Below are positions 30,926 to 38,889 of a stretch of DNA of 64,000 nucleotides, one piece after another. Below the pieces are notes generated by a model, which saw only the letters and a program-made list of their open reading frames with translations, ran no database searches and was not told the origin of the DNA. The first letter of the stretch is position 1, and every line of letters starts with the position of its first letter. The position numbers and the translations under genes were made by a program. Source of the stretch: Candidatus Regiella endosymbiont of Tuberolachnus salignus (GTDB taxonomy: Bacteria; Pseudomonadota; Gammaproteobacteria; Enterobacterales; Enterobacteriaceae); NCBI RefSeq assembly GCF_964020115.1, contig NZ_OZ026542.1, forward strand, positions 1,178,001-1,242,000, read 5' to 3'.

Positions 30926-31981
30926 ATGAAAAAAAACACCCGCTACCACTATAACCAGTATCTTCAGCAGGTCGCGACGCTCAATACGCTGGAAAACACC
31001 GCGGATATCGCGACAAAATTCACTGTAGAACCGTCGATTGCCCAACGCTTAGAGGCCAAACAACAAGAAAGCAGTGCTTTCCTGTCAAAAATCAACCTGT
31101 TTCCGGTCGATGAACAAACCGGCGAAAAAATAGGCTTAGGCATTGAACGTCCCATCGCCAGTACCACCCATACCGGCGAAAAAGAACGCACGCCCGCCGA
31201 TCCCACTACCCTGGACAATCACCCTTACCGCTGCACACAAACCAACTTTGATACCGCGCTCAGCTACCAAAAGCTGGACATGTGGGCAAAATTTCCTGAC
31301 TTTCAACGGTTAATCCGCGATGCCCTGGTGAAACGCCAAGCGCTGGATCGCATCATGATTGGCTTTAACGGCATCAAACGGGAAACCACCTCCAATCCAA
31401 CGCAACATCCGTTGTTACAGGATGTCAATATCGGCTGGCTACAACATATCCGCGAACAGGCCGCCACCCAGGTGATGAGTAAAATCATCAATGCGGACGG
31501 GCACGTGATCTCAAATCACATCCGCATCGGTCAAGGCGGTGATTTTGCCAATCTGGATGCGCTGGTGATGAATGCTGTTGATGAACTGATCGAAATCGGG
31601 TTTCAGGATGACACCGAACTGGTGGTGATCTGCGGTCGCGCCTTGCTGGCCGATAAATATTTTACGATTGTCAACCAGATCCAAGCCAACAGCGAAAGCC
31701 TCGCGGCCGATATGATTATCAGTCAAAAACGCCTTGGGGGTTTACCCGCTGTCCGGGCGCCTTTCTTCCCGGCTAACGCCATGCTGATAACCCGTCTCGA
31801 TAACCTGTCGATTTACTGGCAAGAAGGCACCCGCCGCCGCGCCCTGATTGACAACCCGAAACGGGATCGGGTGGAAAATTTTGAATCAGTGAATGAAGCC
31901 TATGTGGTGGAAGACTACGGCTGCACGGCACTGATTGAAAATATCGTGATAGGTGATATTACGCCGCCTGCCGAGGGGTAA
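30926..31981 (+). CDS. N: Major capsid protein GpN
   Basis: 351 residues (P2 N is 357), one base after O. Contains KINLFPVDEQTGEKIGLGI, YQKLDMWAKFPDF, RIMIGFNGI and the C-terminal EDYGCTALIENI typical of P2 capsid proteins. N is cleaved by O during maturation; the N-terminal ~30 residues would be removed. Confidence 0.95.
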   Translation: MKKNTRYHYNQYLQQVATLNTLENTADIATKFTVEPSIAQRLEAKQQESSAFLSKINLFPVDEQTGEKIGLGIERPIASTTHTGEKERTPADPTTLDNHPYRCTQTNFDTALSYQKLDMWAKFPDFQRLIRDALVKRQALDRIMIGFNGIKRETTSNPTQHPLLQDVNIGWLQHIREQAATQVMSKIINADGHVISNHIRIGQGGDFANLDALVMNAVDELIEIGFQDDTELVVICGRALLADKYFTIVNQIQANSESLAADMIISQKRLGGLPAVRAPFFPANAMLITRLDNLSIYWQEGTRRRALIDNPKRDRVENFESVNEAYVVEDYGCTALIENIVIGDITPPAEG

Positions 31982-31987
31982 CAGGCC

Positions 31988-32695
31988 ATGAGCAACCCGG
32001 CACGTCGTCATAAACAGTTTGTGGCTGCCCAGCAAGCGATACCATTGCGTGAGATCGCGGCAGGGCACCCTGCCAGCCCCTACGACTTATTATTATTTCA
32101 GTTGCAGCAAGATTTACTGCAGTTAAAAAGCATTGAATCGCTCAGCCGCAAAGCGGAAGTCAAACGCACCTTGCTGCCGACCTATTTACCGTGGGTCGCC
32201 GGGGTACTGGCCGGCGGCAGCGGCACCCAAGATGCGATCCTGATGCGGATGCTGATTTGGCAACTGGATATCGGCGATCTGGCCAGCGCTCTCGATATTG
32301 CTGACTACGCCATCCACTATGATTTAGTGCCTCCGGACAGCTTCCAACGTTCCACCGCCTGCTTAATCGCCGAAGAAGTGGCGGCGGTGGCAGGCCGAAC
32401 CCTGCTCGAAAAACGCCCGCTGGATACGGCCTCCTTGTTACGGGCGCAACACCTTTTACGTGGGCAAGACATGCCCGATCAGGTTAACGCCCGACTGCAT
32501 AAAATGCTCGGTTATGCCTTGCGTCAAGACGGGGACTATCAACAGGCCTGTCTTCATTTAAAACAGGCTCTCACCCTAGATCCCCGCAGTGGGGTGAAAA
32601 CCGATATCAAACAGCTAGAAAAGTGTCTTCAGACAGAAAAATTACCGCAGACGGTACCCCCGAACGCCCACGGCGAGGGCGGCACAGGCCAGTGA
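31988..32695 (+). CDS. M: Small terminase subunit GpM
   Basis: 235 residues (P2 M is 247). N-terminal RRHKQFVAAQQA, then LPTYLPWVAGVLAGGSGTQD and LIWQLDIGDLASALDIADYA, all conserved in P2 M. It binds DNA near cos and works with P. The repeat copy 6 lies between M and L. Confidence 0.93.
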   Translation: MSNPARRHKQFVAAQQAIPLREIAAGHPASPYDLLLFQLQQDLLQLKSIESLSRKAEVKRTLLPTYLPWVAGVLAGGSGTQDAILMRMLIWQLDIGDLASALDIADYAIHYDLVPPDSFQRSTACLIAEEVAAVAGRTLLEKRPLDTASLLRAQHLLRGQDMPDQVNARLHKMLGYALRQDGDYQQACLHLKQALTLDPRSGVKTDIKQLEKCLQTEKLPQTVPPNAHGEGGTGQ

Positions 32696-32734
32696 TAGGC
32701 TATTTTTCTATCAATGAGCCTGTCCACCGCCCCT

Positions 32735-32863
32735 TATCCCCTTCGCCTTTCAAGCTACGGCGGCGTTGGCAGCTCACTCTTATCCCAGTCATGTACTATC
32801 TGTACACTCCTGGGATTCGATTGATTGCCGCCTTGCCGTAACTCGAAACGCATTGGGCATATA
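32735..32863. repeat. TATACCC palindromic repeat, copy 6
   Basis: Begins TATCCCCTTCGCCTTTCAAG and ends CGAAACGCATTGGGCATATA; the core TGTACACTCCTGGGATTCGA equals that of copies 2 and 4. It separates M from L within the head operon without affecting either frame. Confidence 0.85.
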
Positions 32864-32880
32864 TATTGAGAGAACGGACG

Positions 32881-33360
32881 ATGGTTAGCATTGCAATCAA
32901 TCCCATCACGGATGAAGCGGCGCGCAACAAACCGCAGCACATCAAAAATAACGGCTTCTGGCCGGATCTCGATCTACAGCATTACCGGGATACCATGCGC
33001 CAAGACGGCACGCTGACCCCCGCACGTTTGCGGGAAGCCGCCCAATTTGCTCTCAATGAAACGCATCATCGGCTCGCCCAATGGCAAAAAAAACAACAAC
33101 AGGCGGGCTATACCGCCCTGGTTGAGGTTCCCGGCGAGCAGGTGGACGATGAAAACGCCCGCCTTCACCTTTACCGCCGCGCCGTCTATTGCCTGATACA
33201 GGCCACGGTAACAGAACGATTTCGCAGTTTTGACGCCACCGCAACAGGCGATAAACGCGCCGATGCGCTCGAAACCCGCATTGAACACCTTCGCCGCGAT
33301 GCCGCCTGGGCAATACGTGATCTGCAAGGGCTTCCCCGCGCCACCATTGCATTGATTTAA
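32881..33360 (+). CDS. L: Head completion protein GpL
   Basis: 159 residues from ATG 32881 (MVSIAINPITDEA), with GAGAGAACGG before it; an upstream in-frame start at 32866 is inside the repeat edge. WPDLDLQHYRDTMRQDGTLT and the C-terminal DLQGLPRATIALI are P2 L features. L plugs the filled head and prepares it for the tail. Confidence 0.92.
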   Translation: MVSIAINPITDEAARNKPQHIKNNGFWPDLDLQHYRDTMRQDGTLTPARLREAAQFALNETHHRLAQWQKKQQQAGYTALVEVPGEQVDDENARLHLYRRAVYCLIQATVTERFRSFDATATGDKRADALETRIEHLRRDAAWAIRDLQGLPRATIALI

Positions 33361-33396
33361 CTTTGTAAACAACAGCACGAGAAGGGCTCACCGTGA

Positions 33397-33600
33397 ATGA
33401 AAATTTTTGCCCAACAAAACGACACCGTAGACGCCCTGTGCTGGCGTTATACCCGGCGTACCGACGGCATCACCGAACAGGTCTTCGCCCTCAACCCGGG
33501 CCTTGCGGACATCGGCGTGATCTTACCGCACGGCACCGCAGTAGAGATGCCTTCGGCGCCCCCTGCTCCGCTCAAACAAGGACTACAACTGTGGGATTAA
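33397..33600 (+). CDS. X: Tail protein GpX (LysM-like)
   Basis: 67 residues, same size as P2 X. DTVDALCWRYTRRTDGITEQ and LNPGLADIGVILPHGTAVEMP match the tail X family, a small LysM-like fold essential for tail assembly. Confidence 0.92.
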   Translation: MKIFAQQNDTVDALCWRYTRRTDGITEQVFALNPGLADIGVILPHGTAVEMPSAPPAPLKQGLQLWD

Positions 33601-33606
33601 CACACA

Positions 33607-33852
33607 ATGGACAGACACACCGCCTGGCTTTCGTATTTATCCGCCTGGCTACTCACCTGTTTGGGTGCCTGGACGTTACAGGACTGGGCGACCCTGATTG
33701 GTCTGGCGTTAGGCATCGGCACCTACCTCAATAACCGCTACTACAAAAGGCGCGAAGATCAACGCCAACAGGAAATGCACGACCTCCAGCGCCAACACCT
33801 GACCGAACATGCCCATCAAGCTCACGGGGATCAGCATGCGCCACCTCAGTAA
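33607..33852 (+). CDS. Phage holin
   Basis: 81 residues. Two hydrophobic segments (LSYLSAWLLTCLGAW and DWATLIGLALGIGTYL) and a charged, His/Gln-rich cytoplasmic tail (KRREDQRQQEMHDLQRQH). This is the layout of a two-helix (class II) holin as found in some P2-like phages; it replaces the three-helix P2 Y. It overlaps the endolysin start by 17 bases. Confidence 0.8.
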   Translation: MDRHTAWLSYLSAWLLTCLGAWTLQDWATLIGLALGIGTYLNNRYYKRREDQRQQEMHDLQRQHLTEHAHQAHGDQHAPPQ

Positions 33853-34354
33853 AAAAGTCTATGCGTTGATCGCTGCCGGTGCCAGTACTGCGATCCTGCT
33901 CGCACAATTCTTGCAAGAAAAAGAAGGCAACCGGCTGCAAGCCTATCAAGACAGTGCAAATATTTGGACAATCTGCCGCGGGGCGACACGGGTGGAGGGT
34001 CAGCCGGTCACGCCGGGGATGCAACTCAGTCGCGAAAAATGCGAGCAAATTAACCAATTTGAAGTGGACAAAGCGATTGCCTGGGTCGAACAGCATATCA
34101 AGGTGCCCTTAACCGACGTGCAGAAAGCCGGGATTGCTTCGTTTTGCCCCTATAACCTCGGCGCGAGTAAATGCACGGCGTCCACTTTCTATCGCAAACT
34201 CAATGCCGGTGACTATCAAGGCGCCTGTGCAGAAATTAAACGCTGGATTTTTGATGGCGGCAAAGATTGTCGCCTCCGTGCCCATAACTGCGCCGGTCAA
34301 GTGATAAGACGTGCGCAGGAAAGTGAGCTGACCTGTTGGGGGAGCGATGTTTAA
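33836..34354 (+). CDS. Endolysin, SAR-type lysozyme
   Basis: 172 residues from ATG 33836, inside the holin end; a longer frame from 33809 lacks family support. The weakly hydrophobic N-terminal segment (VYALIAAGASTAILLAQFL) is rich in Ala/Gly/Ser, as in signal-anchor-release endolysins. Catalytic triad of the T4/P21 lysozyme type: Glu30, Asp39, Thr45 (E-x8-D-x5-T). It cleaves peptidoglycan after release by membrane depolarisation. It differs from P2 K in the same way as Fels-2-like phages. Confidence 0.88.
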   Translation: MRHLSKKVYALIAAGASTAILLAQFLQEKEGNRLQAYQDSANIWTICRGATRVEGQPVTPGMQLSREKCEQINQFEVDKAIAWVEQHIKVPLTDVQKAGIASFCPYNLGASKCTASTFYRKLNAGDYQGACAEIKRWIFDGGKDCRLRAHNCAGQVIRRAQESELTCWGSDV

Positions 34355-34808
34355 CCGAGGTTGTTTTATTCTGATGAGCCTCATTCTGCTGATGAGTCTG
34401 GCTGCGGGGTATTATCACTTTGAGTTAGCAAAAAAAGAAAATATCATCAAAAGAATAACGGATGAGCGTAACAACGCACTGATCATCATGGAAGGAATAA
34501 AAAAGCAGCACCAACAGCTCACCGCACTTGATAACCAACACACCCAGGAATTAACCCATGCCAAAACGCAGCTGGCAGCGCTTGAACGTGATGTTAATGA
34601 TAAGCAGCGTAGGGTGCAGCTCAATGCCACCTGTCCCCTGTCCCCGGCCACTGCCCCCACCGGCCTGGATGATGGCACCCGCGCCCGACTTAACGACACC
34701 GCTATCAAACATTATTTCCATCTCCGAGAGCGTATCGACACCGCGACGCAGCAAATAGCCGGATTACAAGACTATATCCGCCAAGTCTGTCTTAAGGCAG
34801 AAGGATAA
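34347..34808 (+). CDS. lysB: Inner-membrane spanin (LysB/Rz-like)
   Basis: 153 residues. One N-terminal transmembrane helix (FILMSLILLMSLAAGYYHF) and a long periplasmic coiled coil (IIKRITDERNNALIIMEGIK through LAALERDVNDKQRR). It would span the periplasm with the nested LysC lipoprotein and fuse the membranes at lysis. It overlaps the endolysin gene by eight bases. Confidence 0.88.
   Translation: MFNRGCFILMSLILLMSLAAGYYHFELAKKENIIKRITDERNNALIIMEGIKKQHQQLTALDNQHTQELTHAKTQLAALERDVNDKQRRVQLNATCPLSPATAPTGLDDGTRARLNDTAIKHYFHLRERIDTATQQIAGLQDYIRQVCLKAEG
34558..34758 (+). CDS. lysC: Outer-membrane spanin lipoprotein (LysC/Rz1-like), nested in lysB
   Basis: 66 codons in the +1 frame inside lysB. 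A short N-terminal hydrophobic stretch ends in ISSVGC-SS, a lipobox-like Cys, and the mature part is proline-rich (PPVPCPRPLPPPAW), as in Rz1/LysC. The nested arrangement is standard for P2 and lambda. The exact start is uncertain because the Met used could be 34558 or the one 11 codons later. Confidence 0.7.
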   Translation: MPKRSWQRLNVMLMISSVGCSSMPPVPCPRPLPPPAWMMAPAPDLTTPLSNIISISESVSTPRRSK

Positions 34809-34813
34809 CCCGC

Positions 34814-35272
34814 ATGTTAAAACCCGATTCACTGCGCCAAGCCCTCACCGACGCCGTCCCTTATCTCAAACAAAATCCCGATAGCCTGCATATTTTTATT
34901 GACCGGGGGACTATCGTCTCCACGCTGGCCGCCTCTTTGTCCTTTGAATATCAATACACACTCAATCTGATCATCACCGATTACAGTGGCGACGCCGATA
35001 CCCTCTTTGTGCCGATTTTACACTGGTTACGCCGCCATCAGCCGGACAGTATGGCCCATCATGATAAACGGGCTGAGGGCTTCACCTTTGAAGCCGATCA
35101 TATCAATCACAGCCTGCGTGATATCAGCATCAATCTCAAACTGACCGAACGGGTGATCGTCAAAGAACAACAGGGGATGTTACAGGTCACCCACAAGGAT
35201 GAACCGCCGGATCCGGATACCACTGACCTTCACTATGAACTTTTTATCAAAAAAGAAAAAGTGGCACCATGA
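34814..35272 (+). CDS. R: Tail completion protein GpR
   Basis: 152 residues (P2 R is 155). MLKPDSLRQALTDAVPYLKQ, LHIFIDRGTIVSTLAASLSF and the later LTERVIVKEQ match P2 R, which caps the tail end that joins the head. Four bases overlap with S. Confidence 0.93.
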   Translation: MLKPDSLRQALTDAVPYLKQNPDSLHIFIDRGTIVSTLAASLSFEYQYTLNLIITDYSGDADTLFVPILHWLRRHQPDSMAHHDKRAEGFTFEADHINHSLRDISINLKLTERVIVKEQQGMLQVTHKDEPPDPDTTDLHYELFIKKEKVAP

Positions 35273-35712
35273 CCGCTGATCCACTGAGCCAAGCGCTCGC
35301 TCACCTGCTGAAACAATTATCGCCGGCACGCCGAAAAGCCTTCACTCGCCAGATAGCCAAACAATTACGGCAGCGGCAAAAGCAGCGTATCCAAGCACAA
35401 CAGGCGCCCGATGGCACCCCGTTTGCACCGCGCAAGCAAAAACGCCGTGATAAACACGGACGCATTAAACGCAAGATGTTTACCCAATTACACACCGCCC
35501 GCTTTTTAAAGCATAACAATAGCGTCGATGAAGCCACAGTGCGTTTTGCGCGCCCTGTCACACCCGTAGCACGGGTGCATCATTATGGCCTGCGAGATAA
35601 AGTCGCGCGCAACGGCGTCACCGTACGTTATGAACGCCGTCCGCTACTGGGGTTGACTGATAAGGATATTGAAAGGATCACTGATATGGCGTTGGTGCAT
35701 TTGGTGGGGTAG
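35269..35712 (+). CDS. S: Tail completion protein GpS
   Basis: 147 residues (P2 S is 150). A very basic middle (APRKQKRRDKHGRIKRKMF) and HYGLRDKVARNGVTVRYERR, typical of the P2 S virion morphogenesis family. Last gene of the O operon; the next genes are on the other strand. Confidence 0.92.
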   Translation: MTADPLSQALAHLLKQLSPARRKAFTRQIAKQLRQRQKQRIQAQQAPDGTPFAPRKQKRRDKHGRIKRKMFTQLHTARFLKHNNSVDEATVRFARPVTPVARVHHYGLRDKVARNGVTVRYERRPLLGLTDKDIERITDMALVHLVG

Positions 35713-35731
35713 ACTTTTTCACTAACAGATA

Positions 35732-36022
35732 TCAAATCATACCGTGTGACTTAGCATAATCACGTAGTGCTTCATTCATTCGTGTTTGCCATCCGTCACC
35801 TTGAGCACGATATGCACTGATTATATCAGAATCAATCCGCAATTTGATCGGCTCTTTTGGATTCAGTAATTTTGGTCTGCCACGTGCCCGCATAACTTTT
35901 GCCGCACCTTCTTTGCCAAAAAGTTCGGTCAAAACATCAGCAGCAGGGCGAGCGCGGGCGAAATCTTTATCACTCCATTCAGGATTATCATTCATTATGT
36001 CTTCGCTGATTCTTTTGTTCAT
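35732..36022 (-). CDS. brnA: BrnA-like antitoxin
   Basis: 96 residues. The C-terminal ribbon-helix-helix pattern (EPIKLRIDSDIISAYRAQGDGWQTRMNEALRDY) is that of BrnA/DUF4415 proteins. It neutralises BrnT and represses the pair. It overlaps brnT by 35 bases. The pair lies antisense between S and V of the late region, so it is expressed independently of phage lysis genes: a moron. Confidence 0.85.
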   Translation of the reverse strand: MNKRISEDIMNDNPEWSDKDFARARPAADVLTELFGKEGAAKVMRARGRPKLLNPKEPIKLRIDSDIISAYRAQGDGWQTRMNEALRDYAKSHGMI

Positions 36023-36275
36023 ATCTTTTTATCTCCCGTGAGTTTGCTTTACGTAAGCTGATCACGTGTACCTTACTGTTACGGGGTGTAAATACTAACA
36101 TATACAGCCGATCACCAATGAAACCCAGAGCTTGAAATCGACGTTCAGGATATTCTTTCCGTTTATCCTCAACTATCAATGCATTTGAAATTTCGAAGTC
36201 ACGTGCCATATCAAACGATAAATCTCGTTCAATAATATTTTTTTCATTTTTGCTCAGGCTGTAAGAGATATCCAT
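35988..36275 (-). CDS. brnT: BrnT-like toxin
   Basis: 95 residues from ATG 36275 (MDISYSLSKNEKNI); a longer start at 36305 does not fit the family. BrnT is a small RelE-fold RNase. Diagnostic parts: IIERDLSFDMARDFE, ALIVEDKRKEYPERRFQALG, RLYMLVFTPR and the end VISLRKANSREIKRYE. Its gene precedes brnA as usual. Confidence 0.88.
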   Translation of the reverse strand: MDISYSLSKNEKNIIERDLSFDMARDFEISNALIVEDKRKEYPERRFQALGFIGDRLYMLVFTPRNSKVHVISLRKANSREIKRYEQKNQRRHNE

Positions 36276-36386
36276 ATAATTAAATGTACCCCCAATAAAT
36301 AGCATAAAGCAAGTAATATTTGCGGATATCTTGCATAAAATTTATGGGTATTTGACTTTACATCTCAGTCTAAAAATATCTCCTCC

Positions 36387-36404
36387 TGTCCCACTCCCCA
36401 CACA
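36387..36404. promoter_or_regulatory. Ogr-type activator box of the V operon
   Basis: TGT-CCCACTCCCCAC-ACA matches the TGT-N12-ACA dyad. It lies about 47 bases before the V start codon, close for an element usually centred at -55, so the exact transcription start is unclear. Confidence 0.65.
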
Positions 36405-36450
36405 ACGCTGTTCACATGCTCCCGCGCCCGATAGGCGGCACACTGAGGGC

Positions 36451-37044
36451 ATGAAAACCTTCAATCACGCAGACTATCAACGCCGCCTGGCAAATTTGAT
36501 CCGCATTGGCACGGTATCGGCAGTCGATACGACACAAGGCCGGTGCCGGGTAAAAACAGGCGAGTTAGAAACCGATTGGCTACACTGGCTGACCTCACGT
36601 GCGGGTCACATCAAAATGTGGTCAGCGCCCTCAATTGGCGAGCAAGTGCTGATCCTCAGTATCAGCGGTGAATTGACCACAGCGTTTGTATTACCGGCGA
36701 TTTTTTCCGATGCCAATCCGGCACCGTCGGCCTCAGAAGCAGCGATCCTGCTCTGCTTCTCCGACGGGGCGCAATGTCATTATGAGCCTAAAACGGGTCA
36801 CTTAGCGGTCACTGGCATCAAAACGGCAACGATAACCGCCGCCACCTCGATCACGCTGGACAGCCCGGTAGTCACCTGCACCCAACAGCTTATCACCGAT
36901 TCCCTGCAGGTTAACCGGGGTGGCACCCTCCGCGGCGACCTCACCCACGGGGGCGGCAATTTGATCTCTAACGGTATCACTTTGCACCGCCATCAGCACC
37001 CTGGGGTGCAAGGGGGCAAGGATCAGACGGGAGCACCGACATGA
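36451..37044 (+). CDS. V: Baseplate spike GpV
   Basis: 197 residues from ATG 36451, preceded by TGAGGG; the open frame reaches back to 36331 but that part is the promoter. OB-fold start (NLIRIGTVSAVDTTQGRCRV), then TDWLHWLTSRAG, a beta-helix (repeated T/V-rich strands) and the tip HRHQHPGVQGG with an iron-binding HxH. This is the membrane-piercing spike. Confidence 0.93.
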   Translation: MKTFNHADYQRRLANLIRIGTVSAVDTTQGRCRVKTGELETDWLHWLTSRAGHIKMWSAPSIGEQVLILSISGELTTAFVLPAIFSDANPAPSASEAAILLCFSDGAQCHYEPKTGHLAVTGIKTATITAATSITLDSPVVTCTQQLITDSLQVNRGGTLRGDLTHGGGNLISNGITLHRHQHPGVQGGKDQTGAPT

Positions 37045-37388
37045 CTTATCTTGGCATGCACCGCCACAGTGGCAACGCGATCAGCGACAGGGCACATCTT
37101 CGTCAATCGATCAACGACATTTTAATCACCCCGCTCGGCTCCCGTGTGATGCGCCGGGATTACGGATCGCTGCTCTCTCGCCTGATCGACAACCCGCAAA
37201 GTCCCACACTCCAGCTTAAAATGAAGGCGGCGATTTACAGTGCCCTATTACGCTGGGAAAACCGCATCACATTAAACGCCATTACCCTTACCTCGGCTAT
37301 CAACGGCAACATGCAAATCGACCTCAGCGGTCATCAACGCGATAGCGGCGTGCCTTTTACGCTCTCATTGCCGATAGGAGGACAATAA
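37041..37388 (+). CDS. W: Baseplate protein GpW
   Basis: 115 residues, exact size of P2 W, a T4 gp25-like baseplate wedge protein. ILITPLGSRVMRRDYGSLLS is the hallmark. Four-base overlap with V and one-base overlap with J. Confidence 0.94.
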   Translation: MTYLGMHRHSGNAISDRAHLRQSINDILITPLGSRVMRRDYGSLLSRLIDNPQSPTLQLKMKAAIYSALLRWENRITLNAITLTSAINGNMQIDLSGHQRDSGVPFTLSLPIGGQ

Positions 37389-38296
37389 TGCCCAGCCTGG
37401 ATTTAAGCTTACTGCCGGCACCGCAGGTCGTGGAGCCACTCGATTTTGAAACGCTCTTCAAGCAGCGTAAAGCAACGTTTATTGCCCTATCGCCCCCGCC
37501 GCAGCAGGCGGCGCTCAGCCGAACGCTCAACTATGAATCCGAGCCTATCACCAAACTGCTGCAAGAAAGCACGTACCGTGAATTAGTGTTACGTCAACGG
37601 ATTAACGATGCCGCGCAGGCGACAATGTTAGCCTATGCCAAAGGCGCCGATTTGGATCAGCTGGGTGCCAATTACCAGGTGAAACGCTTGACGCTGCACG
37701 CGGCGAAACCTGACGCGATCCCGCCGCGTGCCGCACTCACCGAAAGTGATAGCGATTTTCGCCTCCGTATTCAACAAGCTTTTGAAGGCTTCAGCGTAGC
37801 CGGCCCCCGCGGTGCTTACGAATTTCATGCCCGCAGTGCGGATGGTCGGGTAGCCGATGCCTCAGCAATCAGCCCCTCACCCGCTTGCGTCACCCTCACG
37901 GTCTTATCGCGAGAAAATAACGGTGCGGCGTCCGCAGACCTGTTAGCCCGGGTTAACGCCGCACTCAATGATGAAAATATCCGCCCGGTGGCCGATCGCC
38001 TGACCGTCCAATCGGCCACCATTATCGATTACCGCATTGACGCCACATTGACCCTCTACCCTACCCCCGAAGCTGAACCGATCCGCGCGGCGGCTGAAAA
38101 TCGACTCAAGGCTTACGTCAACGCCCAACGGCGTTTAGGGCGTGATATCCGCTTGTCGGCGATTTATGGGGCGCTGCATGTTGAGGGGGTACAGCGGGTA
38201 GTTCTGGCGGCACCCTTGCGTGATGTGATCTTGGATAAAACGCAAGCCGCCTATTGCCGCAGTTATCGCTTAACCCTAGGCGGTTGTGATGAATAA
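37388..38296 (+). CDS. J: Baseplate wedge protein GpJ
   Basis: 302 residues (P2 J is 302). DLSLLPAPQVVEPLDFETLF, the YELVLRQRIND-type helix and DLDQLGANYQVKR mark the gp47/J family. It overlaps I by 11 bases. Confidence 0.95.
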   Translation: MPSLDLSLLPAPQVVEPLDFETLFKQRKATFIALSPPPQQAALSRTLNYESEPITKLLQESTYRELVLRQRINDAAQATMLAYAKGADLDQLGANYQVKRLTLHAAKPDAIPPRAALTESDSDFRLRIQQAFEGFSVAGPRGAYEFHARSADGRVADASAISPSPACVTLTVLSRENNGAASADLLARVNAALNDENIRPVADRLTVQSATIIDYRIDATLTLYPTPEAEPIRAAAENRLKAYVNAQRRLGRDIRLSAIYGALHVEGVQRVVLAAPLRDVILDKTQAAYCRSYRLTLGGCDE

Positions 38297-38831
38297 CAGC
38301 TTACTGCCGCCGGGCTCCTCGGCAGTAGAAATCGCGGCGGCGCAAGCTTGTGCGGGCTTGAGTGATATGGCGGTTCCCCTGCGCTCCTTGTGGGATGCCG
38401 ACCGCTGCCCTGTCGCCTTACTGCCTTACTTGGCCTGGGCGTGGTCAGTGGATCGCTGGGATGAAAGCTGGTCAGAGGAGACCAAACGGACGGTGGTCAA
38501 GGCAGCCTTTTATGTGCATAAACACAAAGGCACCATTGCGGCGCTGCGTCGCGTGGTGGAGCCGCTGGGTTACCTGATCCGTGTTATCGAGTGGTGGCAA
38601 AATAATGACCCGCCTGGGACATTTCGGCTGGATATCGGCGTACTTGACACCGGCATCACCGAAGCCATGTATATCGAACTGGAACGCCTGATTGATCAGG
38701 CCAAACCGTGTAGTCGTCACGTGATTGGCCTCTCCATCCAGCTGGCTACCTCGGGCTCCGCCTATGTGGGTGCCGCCTGCTATGAGGGGGATGAACTCAC
38801 GGTGTATCCCTACCTCCCCGCCTTACCGTGA
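38286..38831 (+). CDS. I: Tail protein GpI
   Basis: 181 residues (P2 I is 176). LLPPGSSAVEIAAAQACAGL, LLPYLAWAWSVDRWDESW and KGTIAALRRVVEPLG are P2 I motifs. It links the baseplate to the fibre. Confidence 0.95.
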   Translation: MMNNSLLPPGSSAVEIAAAQACAGLSDMAVPLRSLWDADRCPVALLPYLAWAWSVDRWDESWSEETKRTVVKAAFYVHKHKGTIAALRRVVEPLGYLIRVIEWWQNNDPPGTFRLDIGVLDTGITEAMYIELERLIDQAKPCSRHVIGLSIQLATSGSAYVGAACYEGDELTVYPYLPALP

Positions 38832-38889
38832 CCGGTACCACGTACCGCGGCGGCGCTGTCCATTTAATTGACTATCTGAGTATCACTTC

